A DNA stretch of 64,000 nt from Sphaerisporangium rubeum (lineage in GTDB: Bacteria > Actinomycetota > Actinomycetes > Streptosporangiales > Streptosporangiaceae), in assembly GCF_014207705.1 (NCBI RefSeq), contig NZ_JACHIU010000001.1:4580501-4644500 (forward strand), written 5' to 3'. Shown one piece after another: positions 28,211-36,976 of the stretch; within the stretch, counting starts at the first letter, position 1, and each line of letters begins with the position of its first letter. A program made the translations under genes and the position numbers. The notes beneath the pieces were generated by a model, which saw only the letters and a program-made list of their open reading frames with translations, was not told the origin of the DNA and made no database searches.

Positions 28211-29839
28211 TCAGGCGGTCTCTTCGGCGGCCGGGGACGCCGGGGCGGTGCGCAGAGGCAGCTCGCGCAGGAAGAGCACCGCGAGGAACCCGAGGACCGC
28301 GATGGGGACGCAGGCCAGGAACACCGTCTGCATGGCCTGGGTGAACGACTCGACGACGATGTCGTGCAGCGCGGGAGGCAACTGGTTGATGGCCTCGGGA
28401 GTGCCGAGCCCGATGTCGCGCACCCGCGCGCCGCCGGTCCCCGCCGCGGCCTGGGTGCCGGTCAGCAGGCGGGTCATCTCGTCGTTCACCTCGTTGGTGA
28501 GGATCGCGCCGAGCGCCGCGACGCCGAGAGCACCGCCGAGGCTGCGGAAGAACGTGATGCCCGAGGTGGCGACGGCCATGTCCCGCCGCTGGCTGGCGTT
28601 CTGCGCGGCGAGCAGGAGCATCTGCATGCTCATGCCGAGGCCCACGCCGAGCACGGCGATGTCCGCGCCGATCACCGGGAGGCTGGAGTCGCTGCCGAGC
28701 AGCGACATCAGGCCCGTGCCGGTGACGATCAGCACCAGGCCGGTCAGGGGGAACGCCTTCCACCGGCCGGTGCGGGTCACCACCCTGCCGGCGACGATGG
28801 CGGACACGAGCAGGCTGATCACCAGCGGCAGGGTCATCAGGCCCGACACCGTCGGCGACATGCCTTTGACGATCTGGAGGTACTGCGGCAGGTAGATCAT
28901 CACGCCGAACATCGCGACCCCCACCAGCAGCGACGCGCAGCCCGCGAGCACGAAGGTGCGGTCGCGGAACAGCCGCGGCGGCAGGATCGGGTCGCGTGCG
29001 CGCCGCTCGGCGATGATCGAGAACCCGAACAGCACGACGGCGAGGCTGCCGAGGCCGTAGGCCCACGCCGAGTGCCACGGGAACGCGCTGCCGCCGAAGG
29101 ACAGCACGAGCATCAGCGCCGAGGCGCCGCCGGTGAGCGTGAAGGCCCCCCACCAGTCGACCCTGGCGTCCCCCGCCTCGCGGCCGGGACGCAGCACGAG
29201 CTGGACGACGGCCATCGCGGCGAGCGCCAGGGGGACGCCGATGAAGAAGCACCAGCGCCAGCCGAGCCACGGCGCGTCCACGATGGCGCCGCCGATCAGC
29301 GGTCCCGCGACGGTGGAGAAGCCGAAGACCGCGCCGATGTAGCCGGAGTACCTGCCGCGTTCCCGTGGCGCGACGACGTCACCGAGGATGATCTGGGTGA
29401 GCGCGGCCATGCCGCCGGTGCCGAGGCCCTGCACGGCGCGCGCGAAGATGAGCAGCCCCATGTCGGTCGCGAAGCCGGCCAGCAGCGAGGACGCGACGAA
29501 CAGGCCGAGCGAGAGCTGGAACATGTTCTTGCGGCCGAACAGGTCCGACATCTTCCCCCACAGCGGCGTGGAGGCCGTCATGGTCAGCAAGGTGGCCCCC
29601 GCGACCCACGACAACTGGTCCTGCGCGCCGAGCTCCCCCACGATGGTCGGCAGGGCCACGCCGATGACAGAAGTCGAGATCATGGAGGTGAAGATGGCCA
29701 TCAGCAGGCCGGAGAGAATCTGCAGGATCTCGCGGTGAGAATAGGTCCGGTACACCTCTTGGTCACCGGCGCCGCGCGCGTCACCATGGTGACCGGGCTC
29801 GTCGGGTGGTTCCTGCCGGGTTTCTCCCCGCACCACCAC
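28211..29839 (-). CDS. DHA2-type (EmrB/QacA) MFS efflux transporter
   Basis: 542 residues with about 14 transmembrane helices. Motif A variant [13 protein letters not shown] sits between helices 2 and 3, motif C region [16 protein letters not shown] at helix 5, and [16 protein letters not shown] at helix 4. This is the pattern of proton-coupled multidrug exporters. The start at GTG 29839, the first of three GTGs, has AAAAGGTGGGGG upstream; the first 30 residues are polar. It is divergent from the TetR gene and shares a palindrome-bearing promoter with it, so the likely logic is drug-induced derepression. Substrate unknown. Confidence 0.93.
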   Translation of the reverse strand: MVVRGETRQEPPDEPGHHGDARGAGDQEVYRTYSHREILQILSGLLMAIFTSMISTSVIGVALPTIVGELGAQDQLSWVAGATLLTMTASTPLWGKMSDLFGRKNMFQLSLGLFVASSLLAGFATDMGLLIFARAVQGLGTGGMAALTQIILGDVVAPRERGRYSGYIGAVFGFSTVAGPLIGGAIVDAPWLGWRWCFFIGVPLALAAMAVVQLVLRPGREAGDARVDWWGAFTLTGGASALMLVLSFGGSAFPWHSAWAYGLGSLAVVLFGFSIIAERRARDPILPPRLFRDRTFVLAGCASLLVGVAMFGVMIYLPQYLQIVKGMSPTVSGLMTLPLVISLLVSAIVAGRVVTRTGRWKAFPLTGLVLIVTGTGLMSLLGSDSSLPVIGADIAVLGVGLGMSMQMLLLAAQNASQRRDMAVATSGITFFRSLGGALGVAALGAILTNEVNDEMTRLLTGTQAAAGTGGARVRDIGLGTPEAINQLPPALHDIVVESFTQAMQTVFLACVPIAVLGFLAVLFLRELPLRTAPASPAAEETA

Positions 29840-29876
29840 TGCGCGCCCCCCACCTTTTAAGGCACCTTTACCGGCA

Positions 29877-29905
29877 TTTTTAGTAGACGGCCGTTTACCT
29901 GTCAA
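29877..29905 (-). promoter_or_regulatory. MFS promoter with TetR operator filling the spacer
   Basis: On the minus strand TTGACA (29900-29905), a 17-bp spacer and TAAAAA (29877-29882) make a near-consensus promoter. The spacer contains the imperfect 16-bp palindrome GTAGACGGCCGTTTAC (plus-strand reading, 29883-29898), symmetric except for one base pair per arm. The divergent TetR gene begins 46 bp away. Occupancy would block the pump promoter directly. The leader to GTG 29839 is about 30 nt. Confidence 0.8.
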
Positions 29906-29943
29906 ACATCTAAAGTGCCGGTAGAGCCTGAAGGGAGCATCAG

Positions 29944-30588
29944 GTGCAGGGCGCCTCCACGCAGACACGGGACCGGGTGGCCACCACCCGCCGGATCCTC
30001 GACGCCGCCAGTTGCCTGTTCGCCGAGCACGGGTACGACCAGGTCACCGTTCGCATGATCGCCGCCGAGGCGGAGGCGAACGTCGCCCTGATCAACCGCT
30101 ACTTCGGGTCCAAGGCCCGGCTGTTCGCCGAGGTGCTGGTCGGCGCGTCGGCTCTGGAGTCGGTCATCGACGGCGACCTGGAGGGCCTGCCGCGGCGGCT
30201 GGCCGTCCACATGGCGAGCCGCCTCACCGCCGCCGACTGCGACGACCCCCTGGTGCGCGCGGTGGACCGCGCGGGAGGCAGCCCGCAGATCCGCGCCGTG
30301 CTGCGCGAGCGCGTGCAGTCGGCCCTCATCGGGCCGCTCGGCGAGCGGCTCCCCGGCCCGATGGCCAGGGAACGCGCGGTGCTCGCCACGTCGATCATCC
30401 TCGGCGGCGGATCCCTGCGCCGCGTGCTCGGCACGGACTGGCCGTCGGACGGCGACCCCGCGTTCCTGGAGTGCCGGCTCACGGCCGTCTTCACCGCGTG
30501 CCTGGCCCCCTGGCCTCCCGCCGAGGCCGAGGACCCGCGTCCCACCGGCGGCGCGGCCGGCCGGCGGCTCAGGCGGCGAGTTCCTTGA
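29944..30588 (+). CDS. TetR-family transcriptional regulator
   Basis: 214 residues. The N-terminal helix-turn-helix domain (about 8-58) reads [43 protein letters not shown] across its helices, with the typical RYFGSK end. The ligand-binding C-terminal domain is divergent, as usual. GTG 29944 is preceded by AAGGGAG. It is the probable repressor of the divergent efflux gene. Its 3' end overlaps that of the convergent LLM gene by 20 bp. Confidence 0.93.
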   Translation: MQGASTQTRDRVATTRRILDAASCLFAEHGYDQVTVRMIAAEAEANVALINRYFGSKARLFAEVLVGASALESVIDGDLEGLPRRLAVHMASRLTAADCDDPLVRAVDRAGGSPQIRAVLRERVQSALIGPLGERLPGPMARERAVLATSIILGGGSLRRVLGTDWPSDGDPAFLECRLTAVFTACLAPWPPAEAEDPRPTGGAAGRRLRRRVP

Positions 30589-31609
30589 TCCGCTCGATGA
30601 GCCGGACCCGCTCGGCGTGGCCGTGCGCGATGGGTGCGACGTTCAGCGTGGTGACGCCGGACTCCTTCAGCGCCGCGATCCGGTCGCGCACGAACCCCTC
30701 GGAGCCGACCAGGGACGTCTTCTCCAGCAGGTCCCGCGGGATCAGCGCGGCGGCCTCGTCCTTGCGGCCCTCCAGGTACAGGTCCTGCACGCGCTCGGCG
30801 ACCTCCTCGTAGCCGTACCTGCGGGCCAGGTCGTTGTAGAAGTTCCTGCCCTTGGCCCCCATGCCGCCGATGTACAGGGCCGCCATCGGCCGTCCGAGCT
30901 CCAGGATCGCCTCCACGTCGTCGCCGATGGCGAGCGGCGCCTGCGCGATGACGTCCAGCTCGCCGAGCGCGGGATCGCGGCGGCCCTTGCCCGCGGCCAG
31001 CGACGGCCCCCAGACGCCGGCGGCCTTCTCCGGCAGGTAGAAGATCGGTTCCCAGCCCTGGGCCAGCTCGGCCGCCAGCTCGACGTTCTTCGGCCCGATG
31101 GCCGCGACCACGATCGGGATGTCCTGGCGCACCGGGTGGTTGATCAGCTTCAGCGGCTTGCCGAGCCCGGTGCCCTGTTCCGGCGGCAGCGGCAGCGTGT
31201 AGTACCTGCCCTGGTGGGTCAGCCGCTCCCTGCGCCAGACCTTCCTGCAGATCTCGATGACCTCGCGCGTACGGCCGAGCGGCGCCGTGTACGGCACGCC
31301 GTGGAACCCCTCGATCACCTGCGGCCCCGAAGCGCCGAGACCGAGGACGAACCGGCCGTCCGACACGTAGTCGAGCCCCGCCGCCGTCATGGCGAGCAGC
31401 GCCGGGGTGCGGGAGTAGATCGGCAGGATCCCCGAGGCGATCTGGAGCCGCTCGGTGCGCGCCGCGATGTACCCCATCTGGCTGACCGCGTCGAAGCTGT
31501 AGGCCTCCGCCACGAAGACGATGTCGAGCCCGGCCTTCTCGTAGTCGGCCAGCTCGGCCACGGTCTCCTTGAACCCTCCCGCGTAGTTGAGGGCCATGCC
31601 GATGCGCAT
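30569..31609 (-). CDS. LLM-class (F420-dependent type) oxidoreductase
   Basis: 346 residues. Luciferase-like monooxygenase fold of the F420-dependent type: MRIGMALNYAGGFKETV, IVFVAEAYSFDAVSQMGYIA, TERLQIASGILPIYSRTPALLAMTA, and DGRFVLGLGASGPQVIEGFHG are family motifs, the last near the cofactor phosphate site. GGAAAGGAC lies upstream of ATG 31609. It begins 51 bp after the mocA-like gene and may belong to the same transcript. Substrate unknown; cofactor could be F420 (inferred from subfamily and host) or FMN. Confidence 0.88.
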   Translation of the reverse strand: MRIGMALNYAGGFKETVAELADYEKAGLDIVFVAEAYSFDAVSQMGYIAARTERLQIASGILPIYSRTPALLAMTAAGLDYVSDGRFVLGLGASGPQVIEGFHGVPYTAPLGRTREVIEICRKVWRRERLTHQGRYYTLPLPPEQGTGLGKPLKLINHPVRQDIPIVVAAIGPKNVELAAELAQGWEPIFYLPEKAAGVWGPSLAAGKGRRDPALGELDVIAQAPLAIGDDVEAILELGRPMAALYIGGMGAKGRNFYNDLARRYGYEEVAERVQDLYLEGRKDEAAALIPRDLLEKTSLVGSEGFVRDRIAALKESGVTTLNVAPIAHGHAERVRLIERIKELAA

Positions 31610-31660
31610 CCCGCGTCCTTTCCTTCCACCCGACCGAACTTTGTTCCGGCCACCCGAAGG

Positions 31661-32272
31661 CTATCGATCCGCCGTCCCCGGGTCGAGCCGGAGGACGGAC
31701 GCGGCGATGCGCGCGAGGTCGGCGGGGGTGTCGACGTCGGCGGGGTCACCCACGTCGTCGCAGGGGACCTCGGCGGCGAGGCCGGGACGGGACCGCAGGT
31801 AGGCGCGCGCGCCGACGTCGCCGACGGCGAGCGTGGCGGCCCCGGCGAAGTGTTCCCTCGCCAGGAGCACGGGGTTGCGCGGCGCGCCGCCGTACGTCGC
31901 CACGGCGGCGCTCGCGCCGTCCCGCCAGGCGGCGACGAGCCGGCGGACGGCCTCCGGGCCGATGAGCGGCTGGTCGGCCAGCGCGATCACCACGGCTGCC
32001 GCGGAGCGCGGCAGCGCGGCGAGGCCCGCGCGCAGCGAGGAACCCATGCCGGTCTCCCAGTCCGGGTTGCGCGCCACCGACGCGCCGCGCACCGGTACGT
32101 CGGCCGCGCCGAGCACCACCACGACGGGATCGCACCCGCCGTCACGCAGCAGCCGCACCCCTCTGTCGGCGAGCCGCTCCCCCGCCAGCTCCACGGCGGC
32201 CTTCGGCGCGCCGAACCGCGTGCCGGCCCCCGCGGCGAGCAGCAGGCCCGCGCATCCCGGCTCGCTCGTCAC
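31661..32272 (-). CDS. MobA/MocA-like molybdopterin nucleotidyltransferase
   Basis: 203 residues from GTG 32272. The nucleotidyltransferase (NTP_transf_3) N-terminus GLLLAAGAGTRFGAPKA carries the nucleotide-binding loop; ALADQPLIGPEAVRRLV is the metal-binding region and GGAPRNPVLLAREHF the substrate stretch. Proteins like this attach CMP to molybdopterin (MocA) for the xanthine dehydrogenase/CO dehydrogenase family. An upstream ATG at 32341 would overlap xdhC by 38 bp and add residues outside the family fold. Its position after xdhC supports the molybdenum-cofactor role. Confidence 0.85.
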   Translation of the reverse strand: MTSEPGCAGLLLAAGAGTRFGAPKAAVELAGERLADRGVRLLRDGGCDPVVVVLGAADVPVRGASVARNPDWETGMGSSLRAGLAALPRSAAAVVIALADQPLIGPEAVRRLVAAWRDGASAAVATYGGAPRNPVLLAREHFAGAATLAVGDVGARAYLRSRPGLAAEVPCDDVGDPADVDTPADLARIAASVLRLDPGTADR

Positions 32273-32303
32273 GGCGTGACCGGCGGCCGGTCGCTCGCCG
32301 CGC

Positions 32304-33425
32304 TCACAGCGGCGTCCCGCGCGGCGGCTGGTCGGCGGCATGGATGCGGCCGGTGGTGTCGGTGAGGGCCCGGCCGGTGCCGCCCCAGCGCAGGCGGATC
32401 AGCTCGGCGGCGATGGACACGGCCGTCTCCTCGGGGGTACGAGCACCGAGGTCGAGGCCGATCGGGGACCGCAGCCGGGACAGCTCGGCCTCGGTGAGGC
32501 CCGCCTCACGCAGCCGCCTCATGCGGTCGTCGTGGGTGCGGCGCGACCCCATCGCGCCGACGTAGCCGGCGCGGGTCCGCAGCGCCACCTCCAGCAGCGG
32601 CACGTCGAACTTCGGGTCGTGGGTGAGCACGCAGATCACGGTGCGCTCGTCCACGTGCGCCGACGACAGGTAGTCGTGCGGCCACTTGACGACGACCTCG
32701 TCGGCCTCGGGGAACCGCTTCGGCGTCGCGAACACCGGCCGCGCGTCGCACACCACCACGTGATAGCCGAGGAACTTGCCGACGCGCGCCACCGCCGCCG
32801 CGAAGTCGATCGCGCCGAACACCAGCATGCGCGGCGGCGGCGCGAACGAGTGCACGAACACCGGCAGGTCGTCCAGCCGCCGCTCCCCCTCCGGGCCGTA
32901 GCGGCGCACCCCGGTCAGTCCTTGCGCGAGCATGCCGCGCGCGTCGTCGTCCACCGCGGCGTCCAGCCGCGGCACGCCGAGCGACCCGGACGACTCATCG
33001 GCCCAGATGACGCGGCGGGCCCCCGGCCGGCCAGGCGCCGACATGACGGTGGCGACCGCGACCGGCTCGCCGTCGCGTACCGACGCCGCGACCCGGCCGA
33101 GCTCGGGGAACGTCGCCTTGGACACCGGCTCCACCAGGATGTCGATGATGCCGCCGCAGGTCAGCCCCACCGAGAAGGCGTCGTCGTCGCTGACGCCGTA
33201 CCGCTGGAGCACCGGACGTCCGTGCGCGGCGACCTCGCCGGCCAGCTCGAACACGGCGCCTTCGACGCAGCCCCCCGAGACGCTGCCGACGACCTCGTCG
33301 CCGAGGACCGCCATGGCCGCGCCGGGGGGACGCGGCGCGCTGCGGAACGTGCCGACCACGGTCGCGAGGCCGAAGGTCTCACCGGCCTCCCACCACCGCA
33401 TGATCTGCGACAGGACGTCACGCAT
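32304..33425 (-). CDS. XdhC/CoxI-family molybdenum cofactor insertion protein
   Basis: 373 residues. N-terminal XdhC/CoxI domain (TVVGTFRSAPRPPGAAMAV, GSVSGGCVEGAVFELA, LTCGGIIDILVEP) and C-terminal Rossmann domain XdhC_C (MLVFGAIDFAAAVARVGKFLG, YVGAMGSRRTHDDRMRRLRE, PIGLDLGARTPEETAVSIAAE). XdhC binds sulfurated Mo cofactor and delivers it to hydroxylases. ATG 33425 overlaps the preceding VWA gene by 8 bp. Nothing in the window encodes the hydroxylase it would serve. Confidence 0.92.
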   Translation of the reverse strand: MRDVLSQIMRWWEAGETFGLATVVGTFRSAPRPPGAAMAVLGDEVVGSVSGGCVEGAVFELAGEVAAHGRPVLQRYGVSDDDAFSVGLTCGGIIDILVEPVSKATFPELGRVAASVRDGEPVAVATVMSAPGRPGARRVIWADESSGSLGVPRLDAAVDDDARGMLAQGLTGVRRYGPEGERRLDDLPVFVHSFAPPPRMLVFGAIDFAAAVARVGKFLGYHVVVCDARPVFATPKRFPEADEVVVKWPHDYLSSAHVDERTVICVLTHDPKFDVPLLEVALRTRAGYVGAMGSRRTHDDRMRRLREAGLTEAELSRLRSPIGLDLGARTPEETAVSIAAELIRLRWGGTGRALTDTTGRIHAADQPPRGTPL

Positions 33426-34584
33426 GGGACAGCCTTTCCGCGAGCTCCTGGAACGCCGCGAGGCTGTGCCCCGCGACGAACGCGTCGACGTACGGCAGAG
33501 CGGCCCGCATGCCGCCGGTCAGCGGCTGGTACCCCTCGCGGCCCTTGTGGGGGTTGACCCACACCACGCGGCGGGCCAGCCGGGACAGCCGGGCCATCTG
33601 CGCGCCGAGCAGAGCGGGGTCGCCGCGTTCCCACCCGTCGGAGGCGATGACGACCACGGCGCCGCGGGCCGCCGACCCGCCGTCCAGGAACTCCTTGAGC
33701 TCCTCGCCGAGACGGGTGCCGCCGCTCCAGTCGGGGATGACGCGCGACACCTCGCGCATCGCGGCGCCGGGGTCGCGGTGGCGCAGCTCGGCGGTGACCC
33801 GCGTGAGACGGGTGCCGACGCTGTACACCTCGGTGGCCCGCGGCTCGGAGCGGACCAGCGCGTGCGCGAACCGCAGCAGTGTGTCGGCGTACGGCGCCAT
33901 GGACCCGCTGACGTCGGCGAGCAGCACGACGCGGCGCGGCCGGGTGCGGTGGGTCATGCGGCGCAGCCGTGCGGGCTCGCCGCCTTGGCGCAGGGTCTCC
34001 TTGACGGTGCGGCCGACGTCGAGACGGCCCCGGTGGGCCGGGGTGAAGCGGCGGGACCTGCGGCGTTCCCTCGGCACGCGCAGCAGCGCCATGAGGCGGT
34101 GGATCTCGGCGAGTTCGGCGGGGGTCACCCGGGAGACGTCCCTGGTGCGCAGCACCTCGGTGCGGCTCGCCGTGGCCGGTGTCGCGTGGCCGTCGGCCCC
34201 CTCGCCGCCGTCGGGGCCGCCGGGGGTCACGGTGTGGCGCACGATCGTGACCGGCGGCGCGCCGCGGGACGGCCGTGCGCGCTCCCCGCCGAAGTACGCG
34301 GCGAAGCACCGGTCGTACCTCGGGATGTCGTCCGGCCCCGCGCAGAGGGTGAGCCGGCCGGCCCAGTAGACCTGCTCGCGGTCGGCGGCGTCCAGGTGCC
34401 GCAGCGCGCGCAGCATGCCCTGGGTGCGCTGGTGGTCGGCCCCCACCCCGGCGGCGCGCAGCGTGCGCGCGAAACCCGTCATCGTGGCGGCGAGCACCCG
34501 GGACCCGCCGGCGCCGTTCCCCTTGGTGTCGTGGTCGTCCGCGTCGTCGCGCTCGCGAGGCGCCGCGTTCGCGGGGTCAGGCAC
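33418..34584 (-). CDS. CoxE-like VWA domain protein
   Basis: 388 residues. The C-terminal half is a VWA/CoxE domain with the MIDAS motif LADVSGSMAPYADTLLRF and the later SGGTRLGEELKEFLDGG and VIASDGWERGDPALL. The N-terminal half is a helical region with a DUF58/CoxE-like linker rich in Arg. CoxE works with the MoxR-type ATPase CoxD to assemble the [CuSMoO2] site of CO dehydrogenase in Oligotropha; homologues mature other molybdenum hydroxylases. GTG 34584 overlaps the coxD-like stop by 8 bp. Confidence 0.88.
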   Translation of the reverse strand: MPDPANAAPRERDDADDHDTKGNGAGGSRVLAATMTGFARTLRAAGVGADHQRTQGMLRALRHLDAADREQVYWAGRLTLCAGPDDIPRYDRCFAAYFGGERARPSRGAPPVTIVRHTVTPGGPDGGEGADGHATPATASRTEVLRTRDVSRVTPAELAEIHRLMALLRVPRERRRSRRFTPAHRGRLDVGRTVKETLRQGGEPARLRRMTHRTRPRRVVLLADVSGSMAPYADTLLRFAHALVRSEPRATEVYSVGTRLTRVTAELRHRDPGAAMREVSRVIPDWSGGTRLGEELKEFLDGGSAARGAVVVIASDGWERGDPALLGAQMARLSRLARRVVWVNPHKGREGYQPLTGGMRAALPYVDAFVAGHSLAAFQELAERLSHA

Positions 34585-35467
34585 GGTGGAGCACCCCGTC
34601 GCGCAGGACGGCCTGCTGGTCCTCGCGGTACTTCAGCACCGCGCCGAGGGTGGCGGCGGCGAGGCCGGGGTCCAGGTCGCGAGCGCCGAGGGTGAGCAGG
34701 GCCTCGGCCCAGTCGAGGGTCTCGGCGACGCCTGGCGGCTTCACCAGGCCCGCGCCGCGCAGCCGCCGCGCGGCGTCCGCCACATCGGCCGCCAGTGTCT
34801 CGGTGCAGCCGGGAAGGCGGCGCAGCAGGATGGCGACCTCGCGCTCGAACGACGGGTGCTCGAGCCAGTGGTACAGGCAGCGCCGCTTGAGCGCGTCGTG
34901 CACGTCGCGGGTGCGGTTGGAGGTGACGACCACCACCGGCGGCACCGGCGCGCTGATCGTGCCGAGCTCGGGGACCGAGATGGTGAAGTCGGACAGCACT
35001 TCGAGCAGGAACGCCTCGAACTCGTCGTCGGCCCGGTCGATCTCGTCGACCAGCAGCACACTCGGCTGCGTCTCCAGCGCGCGCAGCAGCGGCCTCGCGA
35101 TCAGGAACCGCCGGTCGTACAGCTCCCCCTCAAGCGTGGCGGCGTCCGTCGCGCCGGTGGCCTCGGCGGCCTTGAGGTGGAGCAACTGCCGCGCGAAGTC
35201 CCAGTCGTACAGCGCCTGCGAGGCGTCGAGGCCCTCGTAGCACTGGAGCCGGATCAGCGGCGCGCCGAGGACGGCGGCCAGGGTCTTGGCCAGCTCGGTC
35301 TTGCCGACCCCCGCCTCGCCTTCGAGGAACAACGGCCTTCCCATGCGCAGCGCGAGGTAGCACGCCGTCGTCAGCCCGTCGTCGGCCAGATAGCCGCGCT
35401 CACCGAGCAGCGCGGCGAGCTCCGCCGGCGATCCGACGTCGGACGACCGGGTTGTCCTGTGCGGCAC
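34577..35467 (-). CDS. CoxD-like MoxR-family AAA+ ATPase
   Basis: 296 residues. Walker A LEGEAGVGKTELAKTLAA, Walker B LLVDEIDRADDEFEAFLLEVL, sensor VTSNRTRDVHDALKRRCLYHW. This sequence type belongs with CoxD rather than with the MoxR at 18260. First gene of a coxD-coxE-xdhC-mocA series. GTG 35467 has TAACCT exactly at -12 to -7, so the operon mRNA may be leaderless; GAGGGG directly abuts the GTG and is too close to act as a normal ribosome site. Confidence 0.9.
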   Translation of the reverse strand: MPHRTTRSSDVGSPAELAALLGERGYLADDGLTTACYLALRMGRPLFLEGEAGVGKTELAKTLAAVLGAPLIRLQCYEGLDASQALYDWDFARQLLHLKAAEATGATDAATLEGELYDRRFLIARPLLRALETQPSVLLVDEIDRADDEFEAFLLEVLSDFTISVPELGTISAPVPPVVVVTSNRTRDVHDALKRRCLYHWLEHPSFEREVAILLRRLPGCTETLAADVADAARRLRGAGLVKPPGVAETLDWAEALLTLGARDLDPGLAAATLGAVLKYREDQQAVLRDGVLHRA

Positions 35468-35473
35468 CCCCTC

Positions 35474-35479
35474 AGGTTA
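35474..35479 (-). promoter_or_regulatory. Candidate -10 for leaderless coxD-like operon mRNA
   Basis: TAACCT on the minus strand followed by GAGGGG and GTG, placing the start codon at +1. No recognisable -35. Confidence 0.45.
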
Positions 35480-35579
35480 CGTCCACTCCGCCCCCACGCG
35501 TCCCGTCGCGTCCCATCCGATTGGCCGCACCTGGACACCCTGTCGTCCATCGAATCGGCGCAACTATGCGAATGAACCC

Positions 35580-35608
35580 TTGAACATGGACCTGACTTCA
35601 GGTAAGTG
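35580..35608 (+). promoter_or_regulatory. Candidate promoter for the small orphan gene
   Basis: TTGAAC (35580-35585), 17 bp, TAAGTG (35603-35608), about 60 bp before the ribosome site of the 76-residue gene. Moderate match only. Confidence 0.4.
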
Positions 35609-35676
35609 CGAGGCTGACAGAACTCCCGCGCGGCGAAGGGAAGTTGCATGGCCACCCACACGGCGAGGGAGAGATC

Positions 35677-35907
35677 ATGACCACCGTCAGCCTCGCGCAG
35701 GTGAAGGAGCTGCACGGCAGGCGCTGGGAGATCATGGACTTCTACGGCGGCTGGATCGCCTACCGCCGCCAGCCCTGGTCGTCGGCCGCCGTCCGCTTCG
35801 GCGTCTCCAACGTCGTCGGCGCCGACAACCTGGACGACCTGGCGCGCCAGCTCGACGAGCAGAACCAGGCCGAGTCCCGGCGCAAGAGCCGCTACCCCCC
35901 GTCCTGA
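35677..35907 (+). CDS. Small conserved-looking protein of unknown function
   Basis: 76 residues, soluble, no signal or membrane segment. Aromatic-rich centre (RWEIMDFYGGWIAYRRQPW) and a polar helical C-terminus (DNLDDLARQLDEQNQAES). ATG 35677 has GAGGGAGAGATC immediately upstream, better than the ATG 33 bp earlier. Codon third positions are GC-rich, supporting coding. It is a single-gene unit between the coxD-like promoter region and a convergent PH-domain gene. I do not recognise the family. Confidence 0.72.
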   Translation: MTTVSLAQVKELHGRRWEIMDFYGGWIAYRRQPWSSAAVRFGVSNVVGADNLDDLARQLDEQNQAESRRKSRYPPS

Positions 35908-35939
35908 CGCCACCGCCGGCACCGGGACCGGGGTCAGGA
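35902..35939. terminator. Weak hairpin spanning two convergent stop codons
   Basis: TCCTGAC (35902-35908) pairs with GTCAGGA (35933-35939) around a 24-nt GC-rich loop, covering the stops of both convergent genes. Low stability compared with other terminators in the window. Confidence 0.3.
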
Positions 35940-36389
35940 ACGGTCCGGGGCCTCGCCGTAACGGTGGATCAGGGAGCGCAGCTCCGCGACGGCCTGCCGG
36001 GAGCGGGTCCTCTCCGTGCCCTGGATGCCCATGGCGCCGACGCTGGATCCGTCGGCGAGGTCGATCCGCGGCCAGGGTTCCCCTTCGGGGAGGGTCACGC
36101 CGAGGATCTCCGGCCATTCGTAGCGGTGGACGCGTACGGCGTTCACCACGGTGACTCCTCGGGTGTCGGCCTCCACCCGCAGGCGGCCGAGCAGGTGGAG
36201 GATGCCGGCGATCAGGCAGCCGAACAGGACCACACCGATCTTGTCGGGGAGGCCGAAGGGAGGCGGCAGCACGACGGCCAGCACCACGGCGCCGGCGACC
36301 ATCACGGCGGCGAAACCGTAGGCGAGGACACGGGCTCGGCGGGGACGCCAGACCACGGGGAGCGCCGGCAGGGGCTCGTGGTCAGACAT
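35934..36389 (-). CDS. PH-domain membrane protein next to ribH
   Basis: 151 residues. Two hydrophobic helices (about 22-43 and 49-68) are followed by a bacterial PH-like domain (VEADTRGVTVVNAVRVHRYEWPEILGVTLPEG). Start ATG 36389 (MSDHEPLPALPVVWRPRRAR) follows GGAGCCCTCC. Comparable proteins sit beside ribH in mycobacteria (the Rv1417 position) and other actinobacteria, so it may be co-transcribed with the riboflavin operon, 95 bp after ribH. Role unknown. Confidence 0.85.
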   Translation of the reverse strand: MSDHEPLPALPVVWRPRRARVLAYGFAAVMVAGAVVLAVVLPPPFGLPDKIGVVLFGCLIAGILHLLGRLRVEADTRGVTVVNAVRVHRYEWPEILGVTLPEGEPWPRIDLADGSSVGAMGIQGTERTRSRQAVAELRSLIHRYGEAPDRS

Positions 36390-36484
36390 GGAGGGCTCCC
36401 CCGCGTGCGCGGCGGGTCGTTCGGCGCGGCACTGGCGTCTTTCCCTTCGGGTCACTGGTGGCGGCGGCCCCGGGACCCGGGCCG

Positions 36485-36976
36485 TCAGGGGAGGTCGCCG
36501 GCGTCGCGGGCCTTGAGGTCGCGCAGGAGCAGGGCCGTCTCGACGGCCGCGAGGGCGGCTTCGTAGCCCTTGTCCTCGTGGCCCCCCGGCACGCCGGAGC
36601 GGTCGATGGCCTGATCAAGGTTGTCACATGTGAGCACCCCGTTGCCCACGGGGGTGGATTCGTCCAGCGACACCCTGGTGAGGCCGGAGGTGACCGAATC
36701 GCAGACGTACTCGAAGTGCGCCGTCTCGCCGCGGATCACCGTGCCGAGCGCGACGACCGCGTCGCAGCGCCTGGCCAGCGCCTGGGCCACGACGGGGATC
36801 TCCAGTGAGCCCGCGACCCGCACCGTGACCGCCGCGGCCCCGCACTCGCGTACGGCCGCCTCGGCGCGGCCGACCATCCGGTCGGTGATCTCGTGGTGCC
36901 AGCGGGCCGCGACGATGCCGACGGTGAGCCCGGCGGCTTCGAGCGGCGCGGCGTCCGGCCGTCCCTCCCCGCTCAT
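36485..36976 (-). CDS. ribH: 6,7-dimethyl-8-ribityllumazine synthase
   Basis: 163 residues. Penultimate step of riboflavin synthesis, condensing the pyrimidine intermediate with dihydroxybutanone phosphate. [49 protein letters not shown] (catalytic His) and [16 protein letters not shown] are family motifs. ATG 36976 overlaps the ribBA stop by 4 bp. Last biosynthetic gene of the riboswitch-controlled operon. Confidence 0.95.
   Translation of the reverse strand: MSGEGRPDAAPLEAAGLTVGIVAARWHHEITDRMVGRAEAAVRECGAAAVTVRVAGSLEIPVVAQALARRCDAVVALGTVIRGETAHFEYVCDSVTSGLTRVSLDESTPVGNGVLTCDNLDQAIDRSGVPGGHEDKGYEAALAAVETALLLRDLKARDAGDLP

Noticed and set aside
29840-29968. Longer N-terminus of the efflux transporter
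   Set aside because: The extension would read through the promoter and operator, and the GTG at 29839 has a good ribosome site.
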